From the NCBI RefSeq assembly GCF_001949145.1, contig NW_019091477.1:572192-599899 (forward strand): 27,708 nt of DNA. The letters are read 5' to 3'. The stretch comes from Acanthaster planci (Eukaryota > Echinodermata > Asteroidea > Valvatida > Acanthasteridae). The translations under genes and the position numbers were made by a program. Positions 10,268 through 21,204 of this stretch are shown piece after piece (position 1 is the first letter of the stretch; every line of letters begins with the position of its first letter). The notes under the pieces are model-generated. The model did no database searches and was not told where the DNA came from. It saw only the letters and a list, made by a program, of their open reading frames with translations.

Positions 10268-10984
10268 TGGTCTTTTGATCATTTGAGCAAATCTATGCTA
10301 TTACACAAGTGGCCACTGTACATTCTGCACTTCCGCATTTTGAGCCGTGCTTCGACGGAAGGGTCGCAGTCAGTGCAGAGTCAATCTGTGCCGATTGATT
10401 TCCATCTAAATAAAAGAAATCTGAGGTTTTTTAAACCTCCCTATCTGCACATGTGTATCTTATCTCCTTCAGACATGTGCACTATTGATTCAACCAGGAG
10501 TGTACACAGCAACTCTACTGCCAGTGTCTCACTGCATGTTCTGTACAACTGTACCGTTGATTCTGACTGTCCCTGGCATACCGAGGTTGAGGGCTGGTAT
10601 CAGTAGAACGCTGCTGAGATAAAGCACCCCCCTCCCCCCCAAAATACAACTACCAAAGTCCTTTCAAGCTCAGCTACATTACCTGGAAAAATGCCTCATA
10701 GTACTTGTATATGTGCCGGGTCCTAAATGTACTCTTATGCTATGTTCATGTGCATCTGCTATGTTTCCTTGACCAAAAGGGGGAAAGCTATAAATAAAAA
10801 TCAGATATGATCTCATACATGTACAGGTATGTGGCTTTGTTTTAAGTACTTCATGCAATTTGATACACACTGCAACAGCTTGGGGGGGAGGACCTACACT
10901 AAATATCACGGGTGAGCTTTTGAGGGTGTAAATGTTGGACCTGTCTGCTTTACATGTACCTGTATATGGCTGCTGGTAACACTT
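10268..10984. other. Unique non-coding stretch
   Basis: The plus-strand frame at 10283-10606 (107 codons) has no recognisable domain, signal peptide or repeat. C- and G-rich tracts lie near 10627-10640 and 10881-10888. I support no gene here. Confidence 0.45.
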
Positions 10985-11075
10985 AAATCTATGGGAAATG
11001 GCTCCAGCCACTACCAAGCGACTTCCATAAGAATGCATGTCACGCCTAGCCATAGCCAAGTGATTTGGATGTCGT
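10985..11075 (+). repeat. Dispersed repeat, copy 1
   Basis: This segment shares an ordered set of words with 16922-17012: CTATGGGAA, then GGCT, GCCACTACCAA, GACTT and TAGCCAAGTRATT. Spacing is nearly the same and several substitutions separate the copies. The similarity may extend upstream through a GGCTGC word. The pair suggests an old interspersed repeat whose ends and type I cannot define. Confidence 0.7.
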
Positions 11076-13177
11076 CTTGGTTCCCCTGTGGTCGGTGGTT
11101 GAGGCTTTCACCAGTATGCAATTTCCCATTCCGACTACCAAGCCTTGCTCTTAATAGCTCTTCGCACTTTGAGATCAGTTATTCTGTAGGCATTCTTTGG
11201 TCATGAGAAATGTGTCTCCATTTCAATATTATCGGTATGAAAAGAAATTTGTGCCTTCTTTTCGGACAAAAATTCCGACCTTGGGAAGGTGGGTTTGGCA
11301 AATGATCAAACCACAAAGAATGAGACCAGACCGGTGGATAACATGCATGAAGCTAATTTATGTCCTCTTCAAGGCATTTTGTTTATTACTGTACCGGAAC
11401 AGGTAGGTTATAAAATAAAACCAGGTCTCTTCTCAAAGGTGTACATGTATACACCATTATCACGCGCCATCATCAGTGATCAAATGAAATAAGTCCATTC
11501 AAATTTGATGAGCTGCGGCGATTCCAGAATTCGGTCGCATCCGAGGGGAGGCCGCTTCCGGGCACTGAGAGTTTATCATTGGGTACCCATCACCAAAGCA
11601 ATCTGAAGGCCGGGGAGGCAAGAGAGAGAGAGAGAGACCCTGGTCATTCCTGGAAGTCACCTGGAGGGGAAGGTGTCTCACGAGGGCCTGGGTATTCCAA
11701 GAAAGCGATGCCCTGGACTTGGGGCCCTGCTCCATCATCTCAGTGACAATCAGAGGGTTGGAGTGGCGTTTGCTCAGATGGGATGCAAAATTGCCTGGGT
11801 GAACTTGGTTGAACTTGGGAAGGGCTTCCATAATCCGTCCACCTTGAGGTTTCCAGAACTGGGCCACGGAAACACGGAGTGAAACTCTAAGCAACCAACA
11901 GGGAGGGCAAATCACGGCAATTAAACCAAGTGCTGAAACACTTTGGGACAAATACTGAGTTGTTGCAGTTTGGAAACAAGTATTGCAAATCACATGACTT
12001 TTATGAGAACAAGCACTCAAGATGGAAATGACTACCAGTATGTACTTTTCTAACTGTTTAAGATTTCATGGAAGTTTGACCACTGAATTGTTTGAACATT
12101 TATTCACAAGAATTTACAATAAATTCACACGTAAAGAAAAACCGCATTTCAAATAATTCCATTTTGAACTCACATGTACATGTTGAATTGTGCATACCAG
12201 TACATGCAATTTACAAGAAGTACAGGCATGCATTCTTCATTACAATCCAGTAAACTAACATGCAGACCTACATGTACTTACATTGGTACATGTACATGTA
12301 TACACATGTAACAATATGTAACAATACACAACCATGGAGGCTGGCAAAAAGACCCCCCCGGTGTTATCCGACTTGAGCACACCATGTTCTATGAGCACAT
12401 GTGCATATGTACATGTACTGTTACAGCAAGGTCTTAAAAAAGAAGTCACATGCAACCCTTGCATTAAGCCCATCATTAAGGCCCATATTTGTTCCCGTGA
12501 GTGGAGTTTAATTAGTTTTCCATCGAAGCACTAAATGGCCCTCCACTGAACTCAATGGTCAAAAGCATTTCCAGGAAAACCCCAAATGAAATATAGGACT
12601 GTACAAATTTGTCGAGTGCATGTAAACAAATCCTGCTAACACTAGGTACAATGCTCATGTCAACTGACAGGTTATGATTGACCATATTCCGGGAATTTCA
12701 GGTAAACAGGGTCGGTGGAGCACCAGGCAGTTGACATTCGAGATCAGTCCAGGTCATTTAAAAACAATTAAAGTCAGATTAATTGCTCTCCCAGTCGGCC
12801 AAGAGGGCACACAGAGGGATCCGGCTAAGACACCTGCTAATCCAGCACAACATGATGGCCATTCGAAGCATGTTCCAAGAAACAAAGTGCTCTCTCGTTT
12901 TCCACTGCCGTTCGAGGTGTGCACTTTGATCAGAACAGATAAACACCACGGTCCAAAGAAGTGACAAATGGCTTTCAACGTGCCAATGTCGTACGCGACC
13001 AGCCACCAAGTCGTAAACCTGATGCGGGTCGTATCCATGTGGCAATATTCAGCAGGTTATGCGTCCAAAAAAGGCACACCCCTATTTTGACTAACAGTCA
13101 TCCTTATGCAAATTTGAGTAAAGTAAGCTCTCATGCTACCAATTTCCACAATGACACAGGTTATGCACAATGTACAT
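11076..13177. other. Unique non-coding stretch
   Basis: No gene is supported. The longest frame is on the minus strand (11499-12020, 173 codons). It crosses the GA microsatellite at 11621-11637 and lacks any domain I know, so I do not call it. ACATGTA words are dense at 12170-12310 and near 12410. The segment 12680-12960 is low in repeats, with homeodomain-like ATTAA words, and could be a conserved non-coding element. Confidence 0.45.
11621..11637. repeat. GA dinucleotide microsatellite
   Basis: An uninterrupted AG run of about eight units lies within GC-richer unique sequence. Confidence 0.85.
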
Positions 13178-13193
13178 GGGTAATTACGTATAT

Positions 13194-13457
13194 GGGTAAT
13201 TCCAAAAATTAGAGGTCACTTTTTTTTGAAATCCCTGTCACATTTGACTTGGAATTTTGTAAGTGCAGAACACATTTTCTAATTTCCAAGAGTGATGAAT
13301 TAATGCAAATTACCTGCCAAACAAATACTACTACATGTACATGCAGTTTGAAATCAATTCCGATGATATTTCCATGTCAATTACCGGTAACAAAGGTCAG
13401 ATGTAACAGGGACAAAAAAATGTCACACTTCTGGACCCCTAATTTCTGGAATTACCC
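13194..13457 (+). mobile_element. MITE family 1, full-length copy D
   Basis: This is the best complete copy at 264 bp. It has terminal repeats GGGTAATTCCAAAAATTAG and the complement ending GGAATTACCC, subterminal ATCCCTGTCACAT paired with ATGTAACAGGGAC, and the conserved core TGATGAATTAATGCAAATTA. ATAT on both sides is a possible 4-bp target duplication, although it could also be chance in TA-rich DNA. An extra GGGTAATTAC word lies just upstream at 13178, a possible remnant of another end. There is no coding capacity; the overlapping open frame is accidental. Confidence 0.94.
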
Positions 13458-14520
13458 ATATGCTACACATGTACATGTACGGGTACAAACAATATTGCAC
13501 ATCCAGGGTGCTTCAATATCCGCGAAGAGAAAGCCTTCAAATACATATACACACACGTTGCCCCCCATTTGCAAGTGGCATCTCGCTCAGGGTGCAGACG
13601 GCATGCTCCCCCACATGCACAGGTACACAAGCATAGGTGTCAGGTACACAGCCATGGATTCCGAGACACTAATTAGCGATGCAAATATGACAGCCGGACG
13701 CAGTGTGCGGTACGCACGTACATGTGCCCGTATGTCCTGGTACAAGCACATGCATGTGTGTGCACGTACTATAGGCCCGCATTAATATGACGCAGCATGC
13801 CAGTGGCGGGCGGGGGGGAGGGGAGATTGCTGTAATTTTAAATACATGTCGATAAATCATCGACGAATTGTACTGTGCATACCGATAGGGTTGATGGTGA
13901 AACTTACATTCTGTACTGTCGGTGCATGCTACATGTACATGCATGCACCACTTGTACACACATGCGTGGCATGGTAGGGTTCTGTTTACCTTTTGTTCAT
14001 GAATTTTTGCAACGTAAATTTTGGATGTACAGTGTACATCAAGTGGACCGGCAATTTTCCATCAGATCTGAGAGGAAGATTGACGGACAGATTCATGGAT
14101 TGTACTGTGTCTGGACCTGTATGTATGTCTGGGGCAGCGTAGGGAGCAGCCATGCTACCTGTACATGAACATGTACAACCTGTCCATGTACACAGGTACA
14201 TTTACTATATTCAGGAATGCATAAGGGATTTCATTAGGTTGACACGTCTCCCCCCCAACATGGGGGTCAACATGGTCAATGTGAATTCCAAGACACCCAC
14301 AGTAGGGCACACACAATTCCACAAACATGCATCTCTGCATGTGTGCACATACATGTCGAGGAAATGCTGATGTTATGCCCCTCTAATTTCTTATGCAGAA
14401 TGTGGGCCAATTTGGAGGCCGGTACTGATCCCAGCATTGAAGCCTGCAGGCCGACATGCACAGACGTTTTCTGGCAACCCGAAAGGCTGGGACCAGACAG
14501 AGTAGCGCCAACTTCACACT
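13458..14520. other. Unique sequence rich in ACATGTA/GCATGC palindromes
   Basis: No gene is supported. Palindromic words occur near 13466-13482, 13715-13725, 13930-13950, 14028-14040 and 14158-14202. Small frames on both strands overlap each other and encode His/Cys/Thr/Val-rich strings typical of translated ACATGTA repeats. Confidence 0.5.
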
Positions 14521-14629
14521 TTGGAACCAAAATGGCTGGTTGCTACATATAAGTGTGCGGCACAGCATGAAACTATTGTATGCACATTGGCAATGTGCAT
14601 TGATGCATAATCCACCATTTTGGTTCCAA
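14521..14629. repeat. Nested inverted repeat (long hairpin)
   Basis: The outer arms TTGGAACCAAAATGG (14521-14535) and its exact complement (14615-14629) are separated by about 79 bases. Within the loop, ATGCACATT (14580-14588) and AATGTGCAT (14592-14600) form a second perfect stem around a 3-base loop. The outer stem is 15 bp without mismatch. This could be a small foldback element or a structured transcript, but the long loop is unlike a canonical microRNA precursor. Confidence 0.75.
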
Positions 14630-14926
14630 CAATTGAGACAGTCACGTCGCATCTCTTCCATATGAGTTCACCCACTGGCATCACCCCACCCCATTACACC
14701 CCACCATGGAACCGACTGGTTTATTAGGACACTTGACTCGGGTACCGGTACATGTAAATGTGTGGTCCATATTTTGATCAAGAAATTATTCATTTTTGTA
14801 AACGTCTTGAAAACCTACACGCACACATCAAACTGATTTGACGTAGGGCTGAAGTTTTAACACACGCCTGTATGTGTCACATATGGACACATATTGGCAT
14901 TTGGTAAATCACTAAACAAAAAATTG

Positions 14927-14955
14927 ATCATATGCAATTATGCATGGCATATGAT
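14927..14955. repeat. Hairpin with 9-bp stem
   Basis: ATCATATGC and GCATATGAT are exact complements around an 11-base loop AATTATGCATG. The loop and stem contain ATGCAATTA and ATGCAT words. Confidence 0.7.
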
Positions 14956-15811
14956 GAAGCCATCTTTTTTTTTGCAGTAAAAAAATATTATGATAAATAT
15001 TGATTTTCTGTTCTAAAACCTCACAGTTTATACAGATAAATAATCATTTTACATCATTTACAGAATTCTTCCCCAAAGCAAGACATCAGTACTAGATTGC
15101 ATGTCTGGAAGCAGTATTTCACATTTAACTTAAATTTACCAGTATAGGGACCCTTTCTATAAGTGATGCCATATTTATAACAACTTGGGATTAACACCAG
15201 AATGAAGTCTCCAATGGTTACATTGACTGGTGAAAAGAATTTCAACAACAAAAATTAATTTAAGGATCCAATATGTAAGCGTCAGTGTAAGCCCCACGCA
15301 TTAATTTATCCTGCCAAACAAGGTGGCAAAATTCACCGACTCATTATCTTTTATTTACTCCAAGCATGAAAGCAAACGCCCTCAAAGGTCCCTCGGTAAC
15401 GCTGGCCGCGACAAGCCACAACGAGGCCGAACTGGGGCAGCCAAACAAGAAACAATACCGCCGAAAAACAGACACGTCTGGGCCATTAAAAATGCACAAG
15501 CTGACAATAAACACGGAGAAACAGAACAGATGAAATAAAAGAACAAAACAAAATTCCAAAAGTGAACACTGACAGGCCAAGCGCTAGGCCAGTTCTGACA
15601 CAAGAGATTCGCCCCTTGTCTCAGCCACGATTACACAGGATTAGGTCTAGCCTATTTCTCCAGCTATCTGCCAGGTCGCGACCCCTGACATTTAAGGCAG
15701 CCATCCGTCACACAGACACAGCGCGCGCACACACACACTCCAGAGGCTGTGCAGCATGTGCATGTAGGTACATCTTTGCACTCAGGCTGCACGCCCAGCT
15801 AGCACCAGATC

Positions 15812-15848
15812 CCCAGCCAGCCAGCCGGCCAGCCGGCCAGGACCGGCC
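15812..15848. repeat. CCAG/CCGG tetranucleotide run
   Basis: A short array of CCAG units mixed with CCGG units, ending in GACCGGCC. It is an imperfect simple repeat in GC-rich surroundings. Confidence 0.75.
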
Positions 15849-16921
15849 GTATGGACAGAAGGGCAGCCATGGACTGCAGTGTAGATTATGTCTGCTGGTA
15901 AATCCTAATTATTTGCTCCGCGCTACGTGTACACACATCAGACGGCTGCTCAGGCTTTGCAGGGCTGTTTGAAATGGCTCCACCCCTGTTTTATCTATTA
16001 AATCAGGGTGGGGGGGTGGAAGATGGAAGGGAGGGGGGGACGGAAGAAGGGGAAAGGAAACCAAGCACATTGTTTTCCAAAAGAAAAAGGTCAAAGGTTG
16101 GCTGGAGGGGACATGTGAAGGGTACATCAGGGGAGGAGACTACAGGTACACGGATGGAGATCAAAGGACTAGTCCTACCGGGGTATGTGAGCAGAAGTCT
16201 ATATGCCTGTACTGTACATGTTCTCCGCTCTGCCTGGTTGCATACTAATTAGCCACTCACATACGAATGCATCTCAGAGGGCTCAAGCCAGTTTCCAACC
16301 ATACTGTTTGCCTGTGCTTGTTTACTGGCCGGCTGTGCAGCACAGGAGGTGTACATGTACATGTAGCTCCATTTCAACACCTAGAGGTGGACCATGCTGA
16401 TTTTGAACAGGCCTTTGCAAAACAAAGGCAGCAGCATTGAAACGCAACACGCATAATGGCCAGGAACCAAAAATTGGCTAATACATTGTACTCGCTTAAT
16501 AGCAAAATAGGTCTGCAAGCAAACTGTCATGTGACCTGTATTTTCTGTGACTAGTTCTATGCTGACTTTTGCTAGCCCAAAATCTTGCTAAACAATATTT
16601 TCAGCCTATAGTAGGACTTAGTTCAGTATTACACATACACGTGCAGAGCTACATGTACGACCAAACAATTCTGCATGCTATAAATTCCTGACAAGTACAT
16701 GTACATGCATGCACGTGCACACATAGCTTGATCTCTCCAACCACGAAGGAATAAAAATGTTTAAAAATGTTTTTCATTCCTCATGAGAAGATCTTTAGTT
16801 TATGAGTACACCTCCACTGTTCTTTTACAGCTCATTTGAAGGCAAAATAACCCTACATGTACCTACTCATGATTCAGACCCATGTACATGTAACTTCCCA
16901 ACACTCGGCTGCGGCTTGAAA

Positions 16922-17012
16922 TTACACATAACCCTATGGGAACCGGCTAAGGCCACTACCAATAGACTTGTACATTATTTCAGGCTGTAGCCAAGTAATT
17001 CAGACACAGCCT
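16922..17012 (+). repeat. Dispersed repeat, copy 2
   Basis: Partner of the segment at 10985-11075, sharing CCTATGGGAA, GGCCACTACCAA, AGACTT and GTAGCCAAGTAATT in the same order. The middle of this copy has extra or altered bases around ACATTATTTCAGG. Confidence 0.7.
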
Positions 17013-17103
17013 AATACATGTACATGTATGGCCATCCTGTTATCATTAAAAATGTACATGATGTTAAAAACTCCAGAACACCGGTACAGTACATGTACAG
17101 GTT

Positions 17104-17199
17104 CACATGTACATGTACGTACGGGTTGAAGCACATGTACATGTACGTACGGGTTGAAGCACATGTACATGTACGTACGGGTTGAGGCACATGTACATA
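17104..17199. repeat. Triplicated 28-bp unit built on ACATGTAC
   Basis: Three near-identical 28-bp units (17104-17131, 17132-17159, 17160-17187) are followed by a partial fourth. Each contains CACATGTACATGTACGTACG and then GGTTGAAG. Units 1 and 2 are identical and unit 3 differs by one base (GAGG). The identity indicates recent expansion. CATGTACATGTAC within each unit is nearly self-complementary. Confidence 0.93.
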
Positions 17200-19929
17200 C
17201 CAGTACATGGGTACACTGAGAGATTTGACAGTTTCAGATATTCACAGTGGCCATTATCCCTGTGAGGGAGCTTTTATATGTTGGGCTGTGGTACAATGTA
17301 CCATCAGAAGTCCACAAAACAACGCAACTTTAATGGCATATTAGTGCCCCTGTAATCCAATTTTGATCCGAATTTTCAGAAGCTGTTGGCATCACATTTC
17401 ACCAGCTTGTTACCCACTTACAGGCTTACATGTACATGTACATGTACAGTAGGTGAATGTACGTGACCTGACAAGTGCAAACTGACCTTGTCACTGCTTT
17501 GGCAAGTGCTGAGGGTGGACACTTACCATATACAAATCTAAAATGGGACTAGTCACAATTTCTAAGAAAACCCCACAGTTTCAAACACTGCCACAAAGGG
17601 AAACCAAATTTGATAATACCGAGTTAACACCTGTTCTAGCCTGAACAAGATACCCCTTTGAGACGAGTAGCAAGTACTCACGGGAATCACTCATCAGTGG
17701 ACAATAAAACCAACCAAATTCTGGGCCCGACTAAAACAGCAGCTAACATTGATACATTCTATCATTGGCTGATGGACTGTGGAACTTGACGATGAAAACC
17801 AGCGACAGTTTTGTCCCCCCCCAATATTAAGTTTGACATCTGAATCCCCTCCCCCAATCCCAGGCTATCCCTCTTGTTTTGTTTCTCTTTCTTATTCGGC
17901 ATCTCCCTTTCATTTCATTCATTTTTTTATTTTTTTTTTCACTCCAAAGCTGAGGCAATGACCTCAATTCCTCCATGATGCCAAGGGGGCCCCGTGGCAT
18001 ACTTCCCAGCGTTGCCATGGAAACGGCTCGATCGCTTGACGTTCAGGACCGGCCCGCGGTATCCACTGAGAACATAAGCCACAAGGAGGGATTTCCATGA
18101 CACGCTATCATCAGCAAAATGGATTGCCTTTTTTTTTTCTCCCTTCTTTTCTTCTCTTTTGCACCTCTTGTTTCTTTATCTCTTTCGCTTGGTGGCTGGT
18201 TTACGTGGGACTTGGACCAACGTTAAGCGTTCGTGATACAAGAGGTAACGGGTGGGATTTACGACTCAGCTGCGACCGAGTTGAAGTTCTCAAACTTAAT
18301 ACGACGTCCGCCGTATGTGGCAGACTACACTGCAACTATTGCATCAGATTTAAAAATCCCCCTCCAGAACCGACATTTGACATTATCGGAGAGTGCGGGG
18401 CATTTCTACGTGTAGTCCATGTACGTGCACAGGTGCACCGCAAATGCCGACGTGTGCTGTATGGTCAAAATGACAATGCGATATAATTGGAATCTGTTTT
18501 AAAAACGACAATGCGGCTCGGGCAGGCATTTGAGATTATATGAATGTACCGGGCAGATGCACGTTTGCGGTGCATGCAAATTTAACCCGGGGTAAACAAA
18601 GCAATTAATTCATGTGCCCAAATGTTTTTCCTGAAGGGCGACATTTTGCACGGTCGACTACAGAAGTGCGTTTGGAATCAGATGATTTGCAACGGGGCAA
18701 CTTCTACGTGCCCTCAGAAGTTTGAGGGAGCTCGAATAAGAAGTCACTTCATCATCTCTCTTCTCTGGTTTCAATAAGGTTCAGGGGAGTTTCACTCTTC
18801 AGACAGTGGGCTGACTGGATGCATGTCATAGTATTATGCACATGTACACCGGTGCATGTGCAGTACATCTCATCCATAACAACACAAGGGGTTACACCGG
18901 ATGAATTCTGGAGTGACCTGGCATCTTCTGCCGAGCTTCAAGTGAACCAACCCTCCCCATTCCCTTTCCACTGCTGGCCGCGATGTTGTTATTGTGCATG
19001 TATCCGCATCCCTTCCGGCCTGAAAGCACATCTGTGTAATTGCATTATGGGTAATCACTTACGGGTGAAAGCCTTTCTTGCCCTTACAGGTGTGGGAGGC
19101 ATTCTTGCCTGGGGCGGGAGGGGAGGGGATTGGAGAGGAGAGACAGGTTGGGGGATGATGCCAGCAGGAGGAGTGGGTGCGCATACAAGAGGAGAATCAG
19201 CTTCTTTCTGGAGTTTGGGAAATCTGTGGAATGCAGAAAACATCGTTCTAAAAGATTTTCAAACAATCAAAGATTTTCAAATGCCTTCACATACAAGTGC
19301 ATGTACACGTACCCGGCAGATTTGAACAGCTGCTCAGTGAGCAATTTTGTGCCTCACAGTAAACAAGTACGAGTACTTTTCCCCTACCCAGCTTCATATC
19401 TCAGGATTCATCTCTATAACCACTCCCTGAAGCTAAGCCTACAGCATTCCACTTGCACAGAAATACTGCAGTATTTGACCCTGCTTCATGTAGTCTGGTG
19501 TCGCTCCATTTACTCATTACTGAGCGAAGAATGGCAACGTCAGGGGGTTCACAATCAGGCAAAGCCTGAGATGGAGATTTCAAGCTGAATATTGGAAACC
19601 CCATACAGAGTCTCTTCAAGATCCACTGGAGACAATATACCATATGGGAAAAACAAGGTTTCTACATATTACTCTTGCACTGCGCAGTTCCTACAAGGTG
19701 TTAGATTTTACGTCAATGCAGTTGTCCTATTACTTTCTAAGATCATACTTCATTTTGATCACACTTTCATTTAGTATTTCAAGCAGTACTTTTACTACTT
19801 GGTACTATATTTAAATAGCTGCAGTGGACTTTTTTACATGTACCAATGTTGGGATAAATGACTATTTTGATTCATGAGGCACAAACAACACATCCATGTA
19901 CTTTGCCTTGTGATTCTCTATCATTTTAA
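17200..19929. other. Unique non-coding stretch
   Basis: No gene is supported. ACATGTACATGTACATGTAC lies near 17428-17448. T-rich tracts lie at about 17921-17940 and 18129-18140. The segment 17960-18400 is richer in CG dinucleotides than its surroundings, and GGGTAAACAAAG near 18592 is a forkhead-like word. G-rich sequence at 19110-19160 opens overlapping frames in both directions; none shows a domain. A short direct repeat AAAGATTTTCAAA occurs twice near 19252-19280. Confidence 0.45.
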
Positions 19930-19935
19930 TTTATT
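19930..19935 (-). promoter_or_regulatory. Candidate AATAAA polyadenylation signal
   Basis: TTTATT on the plus strand reads AATAAA on the minus strand, about 180 bases downstream of the stop of the candidate terminal exon at 20112. The distance suits a short 3' untranslated region. The word is common by chance in AT-rich DNA, so support comes only from its position. Confidence 0.3.
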
Positions 19936-20111
19936 TGCGTCCAATTTTAAGAGGTTATGTACAAATTGTAATCATGTACTGCAACATGTCTACGGTATGT
20001 TAACGACCCGGGAAAATGGTCCATATTGGGGAAGGCACTGGTAGATTAGTTTTGCTGTTTTTAATCAATCCTTTTTTAGTGATGGATGTTTTCTATAAGC
20101 TGAATGTCCTT

Positions 20112-20380
20112 TTAGTCTGGAAGCATTGTGGATTCCAGGGCCCTTTTCAAATACTCAACTTTAGCTTTGTCCCAGGCTTCAACTGTTTTCTTGCCAGCTG
20201 ACTTTGGAGCTGTAAGCGCAGTAATCAGTCTAACAGTGCCACAGAACATCAAATAAGATGCAAGAAAGCCAAAAATTACAGTAATCCACAATCGGGGACT
20301 GGTTTTGGGAACGAAGTCTGAGATGCCACGGAGACGAAGTTGAGTATTGGAAAACGGCCCAAGTGTCAGCTCGGTATTTA
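20112..20380 (-). CDS. Candidate terminal exon, small single-pass membrane protein (unrecognised)
   Basis: The minus strand reads about 88 codons from an acceptor-like GGAATGCAG to a TAA at 20112-20114. It starts with NTELTLGPFSNTQLRLRGIS, continues with a polar DFVPKTSP segment, then a clear membrane helix LWITVIFGFLASYLMFCG followed by TVRLITALTA, and ends in a basic tail (APKSAGKK, then an amphipathic WDKAKVEYLKRALES stretch). The composition is protein-like, unlike the repeat-derived frames elsewhere, and the frame holds for the whole exon. An alternative acceptor (CTTACAG) would start the exon at 20419, but the added residues encode ACATGTA repeats. The polypyrimidine tract is poor for both. 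An AATAAA lies downstream at 19930-19935. No upstream exon is recognised. A small organelle-membrane protein is a guess; a retrocopy fragment is also possible. Confidence 0.45.
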
Positions 20381-20419
20381 CTGCATTCCACTTCCATTGA
20401 CGTACATGTATATGCAATG

Positions 20420-20787
20420 CTGTAAGTACATGTATATGTACATGTATATATATGTACGTGTAACGGTACAGTAGCTCTCTGAATGAACCACTACAAAAGT
20501 TGACTGTTTCTGAGTGCCCTTTAATTGGAATGTACAAAATGCCAACAAATACAGAATTCAAAGTACATTTCTACCCGTATCTACTTGCATAAGTGTTGAA
20601 TCTGCTTACGCATGGGTCAAAGGTCAGCCCTTGATGAGTACGCTGAGTAAATACCTTCTCATTTTTGCCCTTCCAGAATAGTAAGCAATTTGTCATACTG
20701 ATGGAATCATGATGAGTTTGACTCATCAGATGTGGCAACAGGGGAAATTATGCAAGAAAGGAAATTCCATGATGTATGGAACATGTA
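20420..20787. other. Unique sequence upstream of the candidate exon
   Basis: It contains an ACATGTATATGTAC-type run at 20401-20465 and otherwise unique sequence. An upstream exon of the minus-strand gene would be expected further in this direction. I cannot recognise one with confidence. Confidence 0.4.
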
Positions 20788-21112
20788 GGTACCGGCACCA
20801 GGGGTATATGTAGGTACCTAGGGGTACATGTAGGTACTGAGGGTACATGTATATGTAGGTATCGGGGGTATATGTACATGTACGGTAGGTACCGGGGGTA
20901 TATGTAGGTACAGGGGGTATATGTACGTGTACCTGTAGGTACCGGGGGTATATGTACTGTAGGTACAGGGGGTATATGTACATGTACGGTAGGTACTGGG
21001 GGTATATGTAGGTACAGAGGGTATAGGTACATGTAGGTACCGGGGGTACATGTAGGTACCAGGGGTATATGTAGGTACCGGGGGTACATGTACATGTAGG
21101 TACATACATATA
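20788..21112. repeat. GGTACCGGGGGTATATGTA minisatellite
   Basis: About sixteen degenerate units built on TAGGTACCGGGGGTATATG, with variants ACAGGGGG, ACTGGGGG and ACCAGGGG. Spacers of 6-12 extra bases drawn from ACATGTACGG give alternating unit lengths. Many units carry GGTACC (KpnI site). All three minus-strand frames stay open and give Tyr/Pro/Thr strings that are not genes. The alternation of a short unit with a longer ACATGTACGGTAGG unit hints at a higher-order repeat. Confidence 0.92.
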
Positions 21113-21204
21113 TGTGCCAACCTTGCTATGAGTATCTTTGTGTGGACCTACAAGTATGCACCAAACAGGTACTTATAAAACAGGCTGTGTTTATACATAT
21201 ACGT

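Larger units (their letters stand above)
14630..16921. other. Unique non-coding stretch
   Basis: No gene is supported. AT-rich sequence at 14760-15260 contains a 9-bp stem hairpin at 14927-14955. A more GC-rich patch lies at 15360-15860, with a CA run near 15720-15738 and a CCAG/CCGG tetranucleotide run at 15812-15848. A G-rich tract lies at about 16005-16045. ACATGTA words are dense near 16350 and 16650-16712. The plus-strand frame at 15562-15972 is low-complexity Arg/His/Ala and is not called. Confidence 0.45.

Noticed and set aside
11499-12020. Minus-strand frame of 173 codons
   Set aside because: It crosses a GA microsatellite, shows no recognised motif, and its composition does not change at its ends.
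13249-13785. Plus-strand frame of 178 codons
   Set aside because: Its first part is the family-1 MITE, and the same peptide string (SHFWTPNFWNYP) appears at copy C, showing a repeat shadow.
17104-17199. CRISPR-like array
   Set aside because: The 28-bp units are directly adjacent with no variable spacers, and the window is eukaryotic in character.
20726-21120. Minus-strand Tyr/Pro/Thr-rich frames
   Set aside because: All three frames are open only across the minisatellite and end at its edges.
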